Shown here in pieces: positions 9,156 to 18,182 of a stretch of DNA of 49,145 bases. Both the position numbers and the translations under genes were made by a program. Numbering within the stretch: position 1 is the first letter of the stretch; every line of letters begins with the position of its first letter. The notes beneath the pieces were generated by a model, which was given only the letters and a program-made list of their open reading frames with translations, did no database searches and was not told the origin of the DNA. The DNA is from Gammaproteobacteria bacterium (GTDB taxonomy: Bacteria; Pseudomonadota; Gammaproteobacteria; Pseudomonadales; Pseudohongiellaceae), in contig PCCP01000107.1 of the NCBI GenBank assembly GCA_002731775.1, positions 1 through 49,145 of the forward strand. Reading direction: 5' to 3'.

Positions 9156-10190
9156 CTAGAACGCCTCCGGCGTCTTCGCTTTCAAGATCGCTTCTTCCCG
9201 ATTTATTACGCCTCTCTTGAGCAAATCTTTCAGACATTGATCCAGCGTCTGCATGCCGACAGAGGCACCGGTCTGAATCGCTGAATACATTTGCGCCACC
9301 TTATCTTCTCGAATCAGGTTTCTGATCGCCGATGTCCCAATCATAATTTCGTGGGCTGCCACTCTACCGCCACCTGGTTTCTTCAATAGTGCCTGTGAAA
9401 TAACCGCCTGTAACGACTCCGACAGCATCGAGCGCACCATATCTTTTTCTGCTGCGGGGAATACATCAATTACCCTGTCGATAGTTTTTGCGGCAGAAGT
9501 CGTGTGCAGAGTACCGAAAACCAGGTGGCCGGTTTCCGCGGCAGTGAGTGCGAGCCGAATTGTTTCCAAATCCCGTAACTCACCTACCAGGATAATGTCT
9601 GGGTCCTCACGCAGAGCCGAGCGCAGTGCTTCGTTAAAACCAAGCGTATCACGATAAACCTCGCGCTGGTTAATCAAGCATTTTTTACTCTGATGAACAA
9701 ATTCGATGGGGTCTTCGATAGTAAGAATGTGCTCATACCGGGTGTCGTTAACGAAGTCTACCATCGCCGCCAGCGTGGTGCTCTTGCCGCAACCGGTGGG
9801 GCCCGTAACGACTACCAGTCCACGCGGCACGCTGGAGATTTTTCTGAATACATCACCCATACCCAACTCTTCCATTGTGAGTACTTTCGAAGGGATGGTT
9901 CGCAATACGGCCGCTGGTCCCCGATTCTGCATAAATGCATTAACCCGGAACCTAGCCAAGTTTGGCACTTCGAAGGAAAAGTCAGTTTCCATAAATTCTT
10001 CATAGTCTCTGCGTTGTTTGTCGTTCATGATTTCATAGATCAGTGCATGAACTTCTTTTGCATCCATCTCCGGCACATCGATGCGACGGATGTCTCCATC
10101 GACCCGTATCAATGGCGGCATACCCGCAGTAATATGCAAGTCGGAAGCGCCTTGCTTGACGCTAAATCCCAGCAGTTCTGTAATATCCAT
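9156..10190 (-). CDS. pilT: Type IV pilus retraction ATPase PilT
   Basis: 344 residues, the standard PilT length. This hexameric cytosolic motor depolymerises the pilus and powers twitching motility. Visible are N-terminal KQGASDLHITAGMPPLIRVDG, Walker A TGPTGCGKST (residues 129-138), the Asp box TIEDPIEFVH, Walker B ALREDPDIILVGELRD, the His box TGHLVFGTLHT and the PilT-specific C-terminal AIRNLIRE needed for retraction. A pilU paralog, which follows pilT in Pseudomonas, is not in the window. It is divergent from yggS with a 151-bp shared control region. Confidence 0.97.
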   Translation of the reverse strand: MDITELLGFSVKQGASDLHITAGMPPLIRVDGDIRRIDVPEMDAKEVHALIYEIMNDKQRRDYEEFMETDFSFEVPNLARFRVNAFMQNRGPAAVLRTIPSKVLTMEELGMGDVFRKISSVPRGLVVVTGPTGCGKSTTLAAMVDFVNDTRYEHILTIEDPIEFVHQSKKCLINQREVYRDTLGFNEALRSALREDPDIILVGELRDLETIRLALTAAETGHLVFGTLHTTSAAKTIDRVIDVFPAAEKDMVRSMLSESLQAVISQALLKKPGGGRVAAHEIMIGTSAIRNLIREDKVAQMYSAIQTGASVGMQTLDQCLKDLLKRGVINREEAILKAKTPEAF

Positions 10191-10341
10191 CTGCCTTACC
10201 TTCTGCCATAGTATTTTAGTTTGGTTGTGGATGGAGCAAGCAAGTCCATCTTTACTTTGAAATCTCTCTGGCCAATAGTAATGGCGTCACCTATGGTACC
10301 TGCCCTGTGGCGAATATCCCAGTCCTAGTGAGGGCAAAACC

Positions 10342-11034
10342 GTGGCCGTGTTAACAGAAAATATTACTGCCCTGAAGCAGCGAATTCGAATACTTGAAGA
10401 GCGATATGATCGCCCGCGAGATTCGGTCCGGCTGCTGGCCGTCAGCAAGAAGCAAGCGCCGGAAAAAATTCGACGCGCTGCCGCGGCCGGCATCAAGGAT
10501 TTCGGTGAAAATTATTTCCAGGAAGCCCTGGAAAAAATTGAGGGTTTGAGTGATCTCGAACTAAGCTGGCACTTTATCGGTCCAATTCAGAGCAATAAGA
10601 CTCGGGGCATCGCCGAGCACTTCGATTGGGTCCAGAGCGTAGATCGGGAAAAAATTGCCCGCCGCCTGAGCGACCAAAGAACTAACACGAGGCCACCTCT
10701 CAATGTCTGCGTGCAGGTGAACCTGTCTGCCGAAACCAGCAAATCGGGCCTCGATCTGCAATCCGCGGCCTCACTCTGCGCAAGCATAGCGCAGTTGCCA
10801 AACTTGTCACTACGCGGTTTGATGGCGATTCCTGCACCGCTTTCCGATCTGCAAGCCCAGCGCGAGGGCTTCCGGCGTCTCGCCACCGAGCACCAGAAAT
10901 TACAGCAGCACTACCCGAGCATGGACACACTCTCTATGGGCATGAGCAACGATTACGAAGCGGCCATCGCCGAAGGCTCTACCTTGATTCGGATTGGCAC
11001 GGCACTCTTCGGCCTGCGCAGTACATCGGTTTAA
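10342..11034 (+). CDS. yggS: YggS-family pyridoxal phosphate homeostasis protein
   Basis: 230 residues with a GTG start. A single-domain fold-III PLP-binding protein that keeps the vitamin B6 pool in balance. The PLP-binding lysine lies in LLAVSKKQ (residue 36), with FGENYFQEALEK, WHFIGPIQSNKT and the C-terminal SMGMSNDYEAAIAEGSTLIRIGTALFG phosphate-binding region all typical. The yggS-proC-yggT order is conserved in gammaproteobacteria, but here proC is pushed 513 bp away by a MITE-like insertion. The stop codon abuts a CCTCTGA repeat copy. Confidence 0.95.
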   Translation: MAVLTENITALKQRIRILEERYDRPRDSVRLLAVSKKQAPEKIRRAAAAGIKDFGENYFQEALEKIEGLSDLELSWHFIGPIQSNKTRGIAEHFDWVQSVDREKIARRLSDQRTNTRPPLNVCVQVNLSAETSKSGLDLQSAASLCASIAQLPNLSLRGLMAIPAPLSDLQAQREGFRRLATEHQKLQQHYPSMDTLSMGMSNDYEAAIAEGSTLIRIGTALFGLRSTSV

Positions 11035-11547
11035 CACCTCTGATCACTGCAACTTCATGGCTCCAGAATTTCGAATGCATAGTGCTTCAAATTGAAACTT
11101 CCTGCCCCGCGCTTTGCTATATACACCAGGGAACCTCTGATCAATTCAATGGCCGCTCTGCAGGAGTCTGGCGCGTACTGCTGCAAAGCGGCGTGCGCAG
11201 GCAAAGCTTCCGTTCCCTACTCACGCTCCTCGCCTACATCTATATAAGCGATGGTCATAGTCCTTGGCTAGCAGGTCAACGCCGCAGCGGTGCGCGCCAG
11301 GCCCTGCCCGAAGGGGCTTAGGGCCGATCCCACTCTCATCGTTGCACTTCCTTGACAGGTCGACACATGCCTGCGAAAGTGCGCCTTGATAGCGGAATCG
11401 GCCACAAGCCAGAGTGGTCATTGAATTGATCAGAGCTTCCCCAAAATATGCCGCTGGCGAACCGCTGTCGTGGATTAGGGATAGCCAGGAAGATAAAAAG
11501 ACAGCCACGAAAGTAAACAGTCAGGGAAAACCCGCCGAGGTTAAATT
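11035..11547. other. 513-bp gap between yggS and proC
   Basis: Apart from the MITE-like element at 11129-11441 and a repeat copy at about 11029-11043, there is no gene I can support. The last 106 bp before proC should hold its promoter or leader, but I see no convincing -35/-10 pair. Confidence 0.6.
11129..11441. mobile_element. MITE-like element, 313 bp, with 32-bp terminal inverted repeats
   Basis: The left end (11129-11160) and the reverse complement of the right end (11410-11441) match at 29 of 32 positions; both contain CTCTGATCAATTCAAT. The interior (about 250 bp) has no recognisable transposase; apparent frames are not protein-like. It lies between yggS and proC, which are normally close together. 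No clear target-site duplication was seen. The ends share the CCTCTGA core with the short dispersed repeats elsewhere in the window, so they may be one family. The mobilising enzyme is unknown. Confidence 0.7.
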
Positions 11548-12387
11548 TTGAATAGTACCCATAGTAACTTACACATAGGATTTATAGGCGCCGGAAATAT
11601 GGCAGGCAGCCTGATTCGAGGATTGCTGGCACAAGGTCAGCCCGCACAGTCAATCTGGGCGACAGATGTGGATGCTGGTAAATTGGAAACGCTGGCGCAG
11701 GACTGCGGCATCAATAACGCCGATGCCAGCCAGATTGCTGCGTCGGTAGATGTGATGGTGCTCGCAGTCAAGCCCCAGGCAATGCAAAGCGTCTGTGAAT
11801 CCCTGGCTACTGTGCTGCCGGGAACGGCGGCGTCGCCCCTGGTGGTTTCTATAGCGGCGGGTATTACAATTGCACATATTGAACATTATCTGGGCAGCAA
11901 TGCCGCAATCGTTCGTTGCATGCCAAACATGCCCGCCCTGATCGGCAAGGGCGCCAGCGCTTTGTTTGCAAATGCCCAGGTTACTAACGCACAGAAAGCA
12001 TTGGCCGACAAAATCATGCAAGCGGTCGGCATTTGTGTGTGGGTAGACAGGGAGCCCGATATCGATACCGTGACCGCCGTATCGGGTAGTGGACCCGCCT
12101 ATTTTTTCCTTTTTATGGAAGCCATGCAGGATACGGCCAAGTCTATGGGACTCAGTGATAAGGTGGCGCGGGCGCTAATCTATCAGACCGCAGTCGGTGC
12201 TGCGGAGTTGGCGCTGACCAGCTCCGAGAGTATTGATGAATTACGGCATCGGGTGACCTCTCCGGGAGGGACTACCGAAGCGGCGATCAAACAGTTTGAG
12301 TCCGGCGGAATCAGAGAACTGGTCGATCGTGCCCTGAAAGCAGCCCGTGACAGATCCATCAAGCTCGCCGATGAGATTGACAATTAG
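11548..12387 (+). CDS. proC: Pyrroline-5-carboxylate reductase
   Basis: 279 residues with a TTG start, chosen because it puts the Rossmann motif IGFIGAGNMAGSLIRGLL at residues 10-27 as in the family. It reduces pyrroline-5-carboxylate to proline with NAD(P)H, the last step of proline synthesis. Also visible are IVRCMPNMPALIGKGASAL and the C-terminal AVSGSGPAYFFLFMEAM and RHRVTSPGGTTEAAI, which form the catalytic helical domain. It leads a rightward run proC-yggT-metX-metW-rdgB-hemW. Confidence 0.96.
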   Translation: MNSTHSNLHIGFIGAGNMAGSLIRGLLAQGQPAQSIWATDVDAGKLETLAQDCGINNADASQIAASVDVMVLAVKPQAMQSVCESLATVLPGTAASPLVVSIAAGITIAHIEHYLGSNAAIVRCMPNMPALIGKGASALFANAQVTNAQKALADKIMQAVGICVWVDREPDIDTVTAVSGSGPAYFFLFMEAMQDTAKSMGLSDKVARALIYQTAVGAAELALTSSESIDELRHRVTSPGGTTEAAIKQFESGGIRELVDRALKAARDRSIKLADEIDN

Positions 12388-12441
12388 GCTCAAGCTTTCA
12401 TAATTTGAAGCAGCACGCAATTTGTTTTACAGAGAAGAAGT

Positions 12442-13041
12442 ATGAATGTTTTAGGTAGTTCCGGTGCCCTGATTTTAAACGTCCTTGGCGGGCTGTACTT
12501 ATTGGCTGTGCTGCTGCGTTTTTTGCTGCAGGTAGCCAAGGCAGATTTTTACAACCCTGTCTCCCAGGCCGTGGTAAAGATTACCGACCCAATGGTTAGA
12601 ATACTGAGAAGGCTTATTCCGGGATATAGGGGCATTGACTTCTCCTCTCTTTTACTTGCCCTGTTAATCGAAGCTGTAGCGATTTGCGCACTAATCATAT
12701 TGTACGGTGGCACCATTCCAGGTATTGGTTTCATCATTACCTGGTCTTTTGTCGGCGTAATATATTTTATTGTGAATATTTACTATTATGCGATTATTGG
12801 TTCTATCATTATGTCCTTTGTCATGATGTTTTCCGGCAGCATGAACCCTCACCCGCTATTGCGCCTGATCTGGCAACTAACCGAGCCGGTGATGGCGCCC
12901 GTCAGAAAGATAGTGCCATCGATAGGTGGGTTGGATTTCTCTCCAATTTTTATCTTCGTCGGTATCCAACTTATCCGAAATTTTTTGATTACAACATTTG
13001 GAATAACCGATCAACTAGCTCTGATAATTATCGGCATCTAG
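12442..13041 (+). CDS. yggT: YggT family membrane protein
   Basis: 199 residues with two YGGT repeats, each a hydrophobic helix followed by a P-x4-I/V-R-x-L/I motif: VSQAVVKITDPMVRILRRLI in the first half and LTEPVMAPVRKIVPSIGGLD in the second. A membrane protein of unclear function; homologs have been linked to osmotic tolerance and, in other lineages, to division or photosystem assembly. It sits 54 bp after proC, the usual neighbour. Its stop is followed by a degenerate copy of the dispersed repeat (13038-13063). Confidence 0.93.
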   Translation: MNVLGSSGALILNVLGGLYLLAVLLRFLLQVAKADFYNPVSQAVVKITDPMVRILRRLIPGYRGIDFSSLLLALLIEAVAICALIILYGGTIPGIGFIITWSFVGVIYFIVNIYYYAIIGSIIMSFVMMFSGSMNPHPLLRLIWQLTEPVMAPVRKIVPSIGGLDFSPIFIFVGIQLIRNFLITTFGITDQLALIIIGI

Positions 13042-13073
13042 GGATGCCGCTGATTAGGTAATTACGTGCCACG

Positions 13074-14273
13074 ATGTCCGCATCGAATCCGACAGATTCA
13101 GTAGGTCTGGTAACTCCTCAGTCCTACCATTTCGATGAACCCCTCAATCTCCGTAGCGGTAAGGTGTTGTCTGCCTACGATTTGATGGTGGAAACCTACG
13201 GCACACTCAATGGCGAAAAATCCAATGCCATTCTTGTCTGTCATGCCCTCAGCGGGGATCACCATGCCGCCGGCTATCACAGCGCCGCCGACAAGAAGCC
13301 GGGTTGGTGGGATGCCTGTATCGGGCCTGGCAAGGCTATTGACACCGATCTGTTCTTCGTTGTCAGTCTGAATAACCTGGGAGGCTGTGCCGGTAGTACT
13401 GGCCCGGCCTCGATTAACCCGAAGACCGAAACGTTCTATGGGCCAGATTTTCCCGTGGTGACGGTACGGGACTGGGTGCAGAGCCAGCTCAGGCTCATGG
13501 ACCGGCTCGGTATCGAAAAATGGGCCGCGGTAATCGGTGGCAGCCTTGGCGGCATGCAGGTATTACGCTGGGCTATCAGTTATCCGCAACGTCTTGGCCA
13601 CGCCATCTCAATCGCCGCTGCACCGAAGTTGTCAGCCCAGAACATCGCCTTCAACGAAGTAGCCAGGCACTCTATTACCAGCGACCCGAGTTTTCATGCC
13701 GGCCATTATTTGCGAAATAATACCTACCCCAAACAAGGACTGATGCTGGCACGAATGGTTGGCCACATAACCTATCTTTCTGACAGCGCCATGCGCGCCA
13801 AGTTTGGGAAAACAGTGACCGATTTTGGGGCGACTGGAAACAACTTTGGCCGCGATCTGCGCACCGGTAAATTGAGTTTTGGCTTGAACGTGGATTTTCA
13901 GGTCGAGAGCTACCTGCATTACCAGGGTGAGCGATTCTCGGAGAATTTCGACGCCAATACTTATCTGTTGATGACCAAGGCCCTGGACTATTTCGATCCC
14001 TCTGTAGATTACGAGGGCGATCTGGCCAAGGCATTCGCTAACAGCGGTTGCAAGTTTCTGCTCATTTCTTTTAGTACGGATTGGCGGTTCCCGCCGGAGC
14101 GATCGCGAGAAATAGTTAATGCCCTGCTCAAAGCCGGCAAAGAAGTGAGCTACCTGGAGATCAAGGCAGACCAGGGTCATGATGCGTTCCTGCTGCCCGT
14201 GCCCCGCTATATTTGCGCGCTCGCCACCTACTTGAAGAGAGTACATCAGGAGCTCGCAGCCCATGCGTCCTGA
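13074..14273 (+). CDS. metX: Homoserine O-acyltransferase (MetX)
   Basis: 399 residues. Acylates homoserine in methionine synthesis. The alpha/beta-hydrolase fold shows the nucleophile elbow GGSLGGMQ, the acid region [11 protein letters not shown] and the histidine DQGHDAFLL, a complete Ser-Asp-His triad, plus early [12 protein letters not shown]. Many Pseudomonas-type MetX proteins use succinyl-CoA rather than acetyl-CoA; I cannot decide the donor by eye. It overlaps metW by 11 nt, so the two are probably translationally coupled. Confidence 0.95.
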   Translation: MSASNPTDSVGLVTPQSYHFDEPLNLRSGKVLSAYDLMVETYGTLNGEKSNAILVCHALSGDHHAAGYHSAADKKPGWWDACIGPGKAIDTDLFFVVSLNNLGGCAGSTGPASINPKTETFYGPDFPVVTVRDWVQSQLRLMDRLGIEKWAAVIGGSLGGMQVLRWAISYPQRLGHAISIAAAPKLSAQNIAFNEVARHSITSDPSFHAGHYLRNNTYPKQGLMLARMVGHITYLSDSAMRAKFGKTVTDFGATGNNFGRDLRTGKLSFGLNVDFQVESYLHYQGERFSENFDANTYLLMTKALDYFDPSVDYEGDLAKAFANSGCKFLLISFSTDWRFPPERSREIVNALLKAGKEVSYLEIKADQGHDAFLLPVPRYICALATYLKRVHQELAAHAS

Positions 14274-14871
14274 ATTTGAAATTATTCAGAAGTGTATAAG
14301 GCCGGGAAGTCGCGTCCTTGACCTCGGCTGCGGTGATGGCAGCCTCCTGCACTATTTAAAAAATACAAAACAGATCCACGAGATTGGATTGGAAATCGAT
14401 GCAGACAATATTGAAAAGAGTATCTTCAATGGTATCAATGTTATCCAGCAAGACCTCGACCGGGGTCTGGACAATTTTCAGTCTGATAGCTTCGACACCG
14501 TGTTACTTGCGCAAACTTTACAGGCATTAAGTAATCCAGCAGAGCTGGTGGATGACATGCTTCGCATCGGCAGGAACGGCATCATCACCTTCCCCAATTT
14601 TGGAAATTGGAAGAGCAGGCTCTACTTGTTCACCAGGGGACGCATGCCTGTATCCAAGTTCATGCCCCACCAATGGTATGACACGCCGAATATTCATTTC
14701 TGTACGGTAAAAGATTTCGATGCCCTTTGTCGTGAAAAAAACATCACTGTCCTCACCAGGACGGTGGTTGATTCACAGCACCAGGGTAGCTGGGCGATGA
14801 AGGCCTGGCCAAATTTTTTGGGAGAAATTGCGATCTACCATCTCACCAAGAGAAGCGGCGATCAAGTTTGA
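14263..14871 (+). CDS. metW: Methionine biosynthesis protein MetW
   Basis: 202 residues. SAM-dependent methyltransferase fold with motif [14 protein letters not shown] near residue 20. MetW works with MetX in methionine synthesis in pseudomonads and related bacteria and may modulate MetX activity. The ATG lies inside the end of metX (11-nt overlap). [20 protein letters not shown] and [11 protein letters not shown] are family-typical segments. Confidence 0.94.
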   Translation: MRPEFEIIQKCIRPGSRVLDLGCGDGSLLHYLKNTKQIHEIGLEIDADNIEKSIFNGINVIQQDLDRGLDNFQSDSFDTVLLAQTLQALSNPAELVDDMLRIGRNGIITFPNFGNWKSRLYLFTRGRMPVSKFMPHQWYDTPNIHFCTVKDFDALCREKNITVLTRTVVDSQHQGSWAMKAWPNFLGEIAIYHLTKRSGDQV

Positions 14872-14906
14872 AAGCAACGCCCACAGCGGCATAAGAGAAT
14901 ACAGCC

Positions 14907-15518
14907 ATGCAGAAGATTATTTTGGCCAGCGGTAATGCCGGGAAGTTGATCGAGCTACAACAGATCTTGGCAGAGAAGAAGATTGAACTGCTACCGCAAG
15001 CGGATTTTGCCGTCAGTGATGTCGAAGAAACCGGCCTCAGCTTCGTTGAAAATGCCTTGATCAAGGCACGGCACGCCTGTCTCGAAACCGGTTTACCCGC
15101 TATAGCTGACGATTCCGGTATCGAAGTGGATGCATTGAACGGCGAGCCCGGTATCCACTCGGCGCGGTATGCCGACCTTAGTGATGTCTCTCGCGATGTC
15201 GCAGATAAAGCGAACAATCAAAAATTGCTGTCGGAACTGGAGCAGGTTTCGGAAGCTGATCGCAGCGCCAGGTTCCTGTGCGTTATCGTTTTTCTGCGAC
15301 ACGCCAGTGATCCGATGCCGCTCATTTGCGCGGGCACATGGGAAGGCCGCGTGCTTTTCTCCGAAACCGGTGAAAATGGTTTTGGCTATGACTCCCTGTT
15401 CTATGTACCGACCCATGACTGTGCGTCGGCACAGCTCAGTGCAGAAATAAAAAATTCTATCAGCCACCGGGGCCAGGCCTTAAGAGCGCTAATGCGATGC
15501 TGGAACTTCCGCCCTTAA
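14907..15518 (+). CDS. rdgB: RdgB/HAM1 family non-canonical purine NTP pyrophosphatase
   Basis: 203 residues. Hydrolyses dITP, dXTP and ITP to monophosphates, keeping deaminated purines out of DNA. The N-terminal ILASGNAGKLIELQQIL (substrate loop), PAIADDSGIEVDALNGEPG (catalytic Asp pair) and NGFGYDSLFYVP are diagnostic. The C-terminal SHRGQALRAL is also conserved. It overlaps hemW by 22 nt, so coupled translation is likely. Confidence 0.96.
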   Translation: MQKIILASGNAGKLIELQQILAEKKIELLPQADFAVSDVEETGLSFVENALIKARHACLETGLPAIADDSGIEVDALNGEPGIHSARYADLSDVSRDVADKANNQKLLSELEQVSEADRSARFLCVIVFLRHASDPMPLICAGTWEGRVLFSETGENGFGYDSLFYVPTHDCASAQLSAEIKNSISHRGQALRALMRCWNFRP

Positions 15519-16636
15519 GCCTGTACGTTCATATCCCCTGGTGCGTTAGAAAATGCCCCTACTGCGATTTCAATTCTCATGAAGCGAAATCGACAGTTCC
15601 CGAGAACGATTATGTCACCGCACTGTGCAATGACTTCGATCATGAAATGGAACGAAGTGAAGCGAGACCTCTGCAGTCTATCTTTATTGGCGGCGGCACC
15701 CCCAGCCTCTTCAGTGCCACAGCTTACGAGCGCTTGCTGAATCACATCCAGAAGCGCAGCCTGCTAGCTGCCGATATCGAGATCACGCTGGAGGCAAATC
15801 CCGGCACCGCCGAAGCAATCAAGTTCAGAGACTTTCGCGCTACAGGTATTAACAGACTGTCATTGGGTATCCAGAGTTTCAGTGATCCTCAGTTGCGGAA
15901 ACTCGGCAGAATTCATGACGGCAACCAGGCGCGGATGTCCATCGAGATCGCCAGGCAATCGGGTTTTGAAAATATCAATCTCGACCTGATGCATGGTTTG
16001 CCAGATCAGGAAGCCAAAGCGGCTATAGAAGATCTAGAAATGGCACTGGATTTTCAGCCTGAACATCTATCCTGGTATCAGCTGACAATCGAGCCCAATA
16101 CGGTTTTCCATCGGCGCCCGCCGTCGCTTCCCCGGGAGGCGGTCCTCAGCGAAATACAGGATGTCGGCGAGCGGATACTGCAGGATAATTCTCTACAGCG
16201 TTACGAAGTATCCGCCTATGCACTCGCGAACCGACAATCGATGCACAACCTCAATTATTGGCAATTTGGTGATTACCTTGGCATCGGCGCGGGGGCGCAC
16301 GGCAAACATACCCAGCTCAGCCGAGCTGCCGTTGTCAGAACCCGGAAATTAAAGCAACCGGATCACTATTTGCGCAATGAGATTAATCGGGACGCGGAGA
16401 TCTGTGATATAAGCAGGAAAGAGCTGCCATTGGAATTCCTCCTGAACGCTCTGCGATTAAAGCGGGGCTTCACTACCGCGGTGTTCGAGAGCAGAACCGG
16501 CCTGCCTTTTAGCACCATTGAAAAGCAGGTAGAATACCTAATCTCGTCGCGACTGCTGCAACGAGAAGCTGACCGGATAAGCACTACTGACAAGGGCTTT
16601 CGATTTTTGAATAACGTTCTGGAGGAATTTCTCTGA
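15497..16636 (+). CDS. hemW: HemW-like radical SAM protein (heme chaperone)
   Basis: 379 residues. The radical-SAM cluster motif CVRKCPYCDFNSH (CxxxCxxC plus the extra F/N typical of HemW) is followed by IFIGGGTPSLFS and the substrate-side GLPDQ segment. Formerly called coproporphyrinogen oxidase HemN-like; HemW of E. coli inserts or traffics heme instead. The C-terminal HemN domain (RLKRGF, about residue 320) is complete. The rdgB-hemW overlap is conserved in gammaproteobacteria. Confidence 0.93.
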   Translation: MLELPPLSLYVHIPWCVRKCPYCDFNSHEAKSTVPENDYVTALCNDFDHEMERSEARPLQSIFIGGGTPSLFSATAYERLLNHIQKRSLLAADIEITLEANPGTAEAIKFRDFRATGINRLSLGIQSFSDPQLRKLGRIHDGNQARMSIEIARQSGFENINLDLMHGLPDQEAKAAIEDLEMALDFQPEHLSWYQLTIEPNTVFHRRPPSLPREAVLSEIQDVGERILQDNSLQRYEVSAYALANRQSMHNLNYWQFGDYLGIGAGAHGKHTQLSRAAVVRTRKLKQPDHYLRNEINRDAEICDISRKELPLEFLLNALRLKRGFTTAVFESRTGLPFSTIEKQVEYLISSRLLQREADRISTTDKGFRFLNNVLEEFL

Positions 16637-16637
16637 G

Positions 16638-16991
16638 ATGGAGAATTTGTATCAGCGACATTGCGAAGCCTGCCAACTCGGCGCGCTCGTTGTCACCGAC
16701 GAGGAAGCCACCCAGCTCCTGTTGAAGGTTCCTGGCTGGAAGCGATCTTTTCATGATGGCGTAGAGAAACTGATTCGGGAGTTTCATTTTATCGGTTTCA
16801 AGGATGCCTTCAGTTTTAGCTACAAGATCGCCAGTCTGGCAGAACGAGAGAACCATCATCCTTCTATCAACACCGAGTGGGGAAAAGTGACGGTGTTCTG
16901 GTGGACTCACAAGATCAACGGATTGCATGTCAATGATTTCATCATGGCCGCCAAAACCGACATGATCGCAAAATTCTCCACCGTACCCTGA
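16638..16991 (+). CDS. phhB: 4a-hydroxytetrahydrobiopterin dehydratase (pterin-4a-carbinolamine dehydratase)
   Basis: 117 residues. Dehydrates the 4a-hydroxy-pterin left after aromatic amino acid hydroxylation; also found in bacteria without that pathway. The signature ENHHPSINTEWGKVTVFWWT contains the active-site histidines, followed by THKINGLHVNDF. It starts one base after hemW. No phenylalanine hydroxylase gene is in the window, so its partner reaction here is unknown. Confidence 0.94.
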   Translation: MENLYQRHCEACQLGALVVTDEEATQLLLKVPGWKRSFHDGVEKLIREFHFIGFKDAFSFSYKIASLAERENHHPSINTEWGKVTVFWWTHKINGLHVNDFIMAAKTDMIAKFSTVP

Positions 16992-17011
16992 CTGCCAAGC
17001 GGTGATGCCTG

Positions 17012-18172
17012 ATGCCTGACAACTCTCCCGATCTATTATCAAAACTGGACACGATCATCAGCCTGGCCAGCATTAGTTCCAACGATCCGGCTATCGACTC
17101 CAGCAACGAAGCCGTCATCGATCACCTCGCCAACGATTTTGAGTCCATGGGCTTTAGCTGCGAAATTATTCCCTGCGAATCAAGACCTGAAGCTGGCAAA
17201 ACCAATTTGATTGCGACCCTGGGATCAGGGCCAGGCGGGCTGGTGCTTGCGGGTCACACCGACACGGTGCCGCTGGATGAAGATCTCTGGTCGGTAGATC
17301 CTTTCCGTCTGACCGAGCGCGACGACAAACTCTATGGCCTCGGTATCACCGACATGAAAGGGTTTTTCCCTATCCTGATGGAGGCTGTCAAACCTCTGCT
17401 CGATGCGCAGTTCAGTGAACCTCTCATTATCCTTGCCACCGCCGACGAGGAAACCTCGATGCAGGGTGCCCGCAAACTCGCCGAACTGGGTCGACCGCGG
17501 GCCAGATCCGCAATCATCGGCGAACCTACCGGCATGAGACCGGTACGCGCACATAAAGGCATGATGATGGATTCGATACGCTTGACGGGTCAGAGTGGAC
17601 ACTCATCGGATCCCGCCCTGGGAAATAGTGCGCTCGATGCGATGCATGCGGTGATCTCGGAACTGATCAAATTCAGGAATGAATTGAAGCAAAAATATCA
17701 CAGCGAGATATTCGAAATTCCCTATCCCACATTGAACCTGGGCAGCATTCACGGGGGCGACAGTCCGAACCGCATCTGTGGTCATTGCAATCTGGATATC
17801 GACCTGCGCCTGCTGCCGGGGATGCATCTGGAGACAGTTCGCGCCGAGATCAGGCAACGGCTAAGAACGATTACTGATCCGCTAGGTATAGAGTTTGAGC
17901 TGGTCACTCTGTTTTCAGGTACGCCTGCATTCTTCGCCGAAGAAGACAGTAAGTTGCTCGCCACGGCCGAAAAATTGACAGGTCATGCCGGCATCAGTGT
18001 GGCGTTTGGTACCGAGGGTCCTTTTCTGCAGGAACTGGGCATGGATACGATTATTCTTGGACCGGGAAATATAGATCAGGCCCATCAGCCTGATGAATAT
18101 ATGTCGCTGGAAATGATAAAGCCCTGCATCGATTTCCTGCAACAGATAATAGGCCAGCAATGCCTGCAATGA
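17012..18172 (+). CDS. argE: Acetylornithine deacetylase
   Basis: 386 residues. M20 metallopeptidase-fold enzyme that removes the acetyl group from N-acetylornithine in arginine synthesis. Two-metal site residues are seen in LAGHTDTVP (His, Asp), GITDMKGF (bridging Asp), ATADEETSMQG (catalytic Glu and metal Glu) and the late AFGTEGPFLQ. It sits 10 bp before argA, as in several Pseudomonas relatives, so both arginine genes are probably co-transcribed. Confidence 0.93.
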   Translation: MPDNSPDLLSKLDTIISLASISSNDPAIDSSNEAVIDHLANDFESMGFSCEIIPCESRPEAGKTNLIATLGSGPGGLVLAGHTDTVPLDEDLWSVDPFRLTERDDKLYGLGITDMKGFFPILMEAVKPLLDAQFSEPLIILATADEETSMQGARKLAELGRPRARSAIIGEPTGMRPVRAHKGMMMDSIRLTGQSGHSSDPALGNSALDAMHAVISELIKFRNELKQKYHSEIFEIPYPTLNLGSIHGGDSPNRICGHCNLDIDLRLLPGMHLETVRAEIRQRLRTITDPLGIEFELVTLFSGTPAFFAEEDSKLLATAEKLTGHAGISVAFGTEGPFLQELGMDTIILGPGNIDQAHQPDEYMSLEMIKPCIDFLQQIIGQQCLQ

Positions 18173-18182
18173 TCGACTCGCG

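Noticed and set aside
9693..10211. 172-codon frame on the plus strand over pilT
   Set aside because: Shadow of pilT, which is unambiguous.
13632..14264. Long antisense frame (210 codons) within metX
   Set aside because: metX on the other strand has complete family motifs and triad; the antisense product shows no domain.
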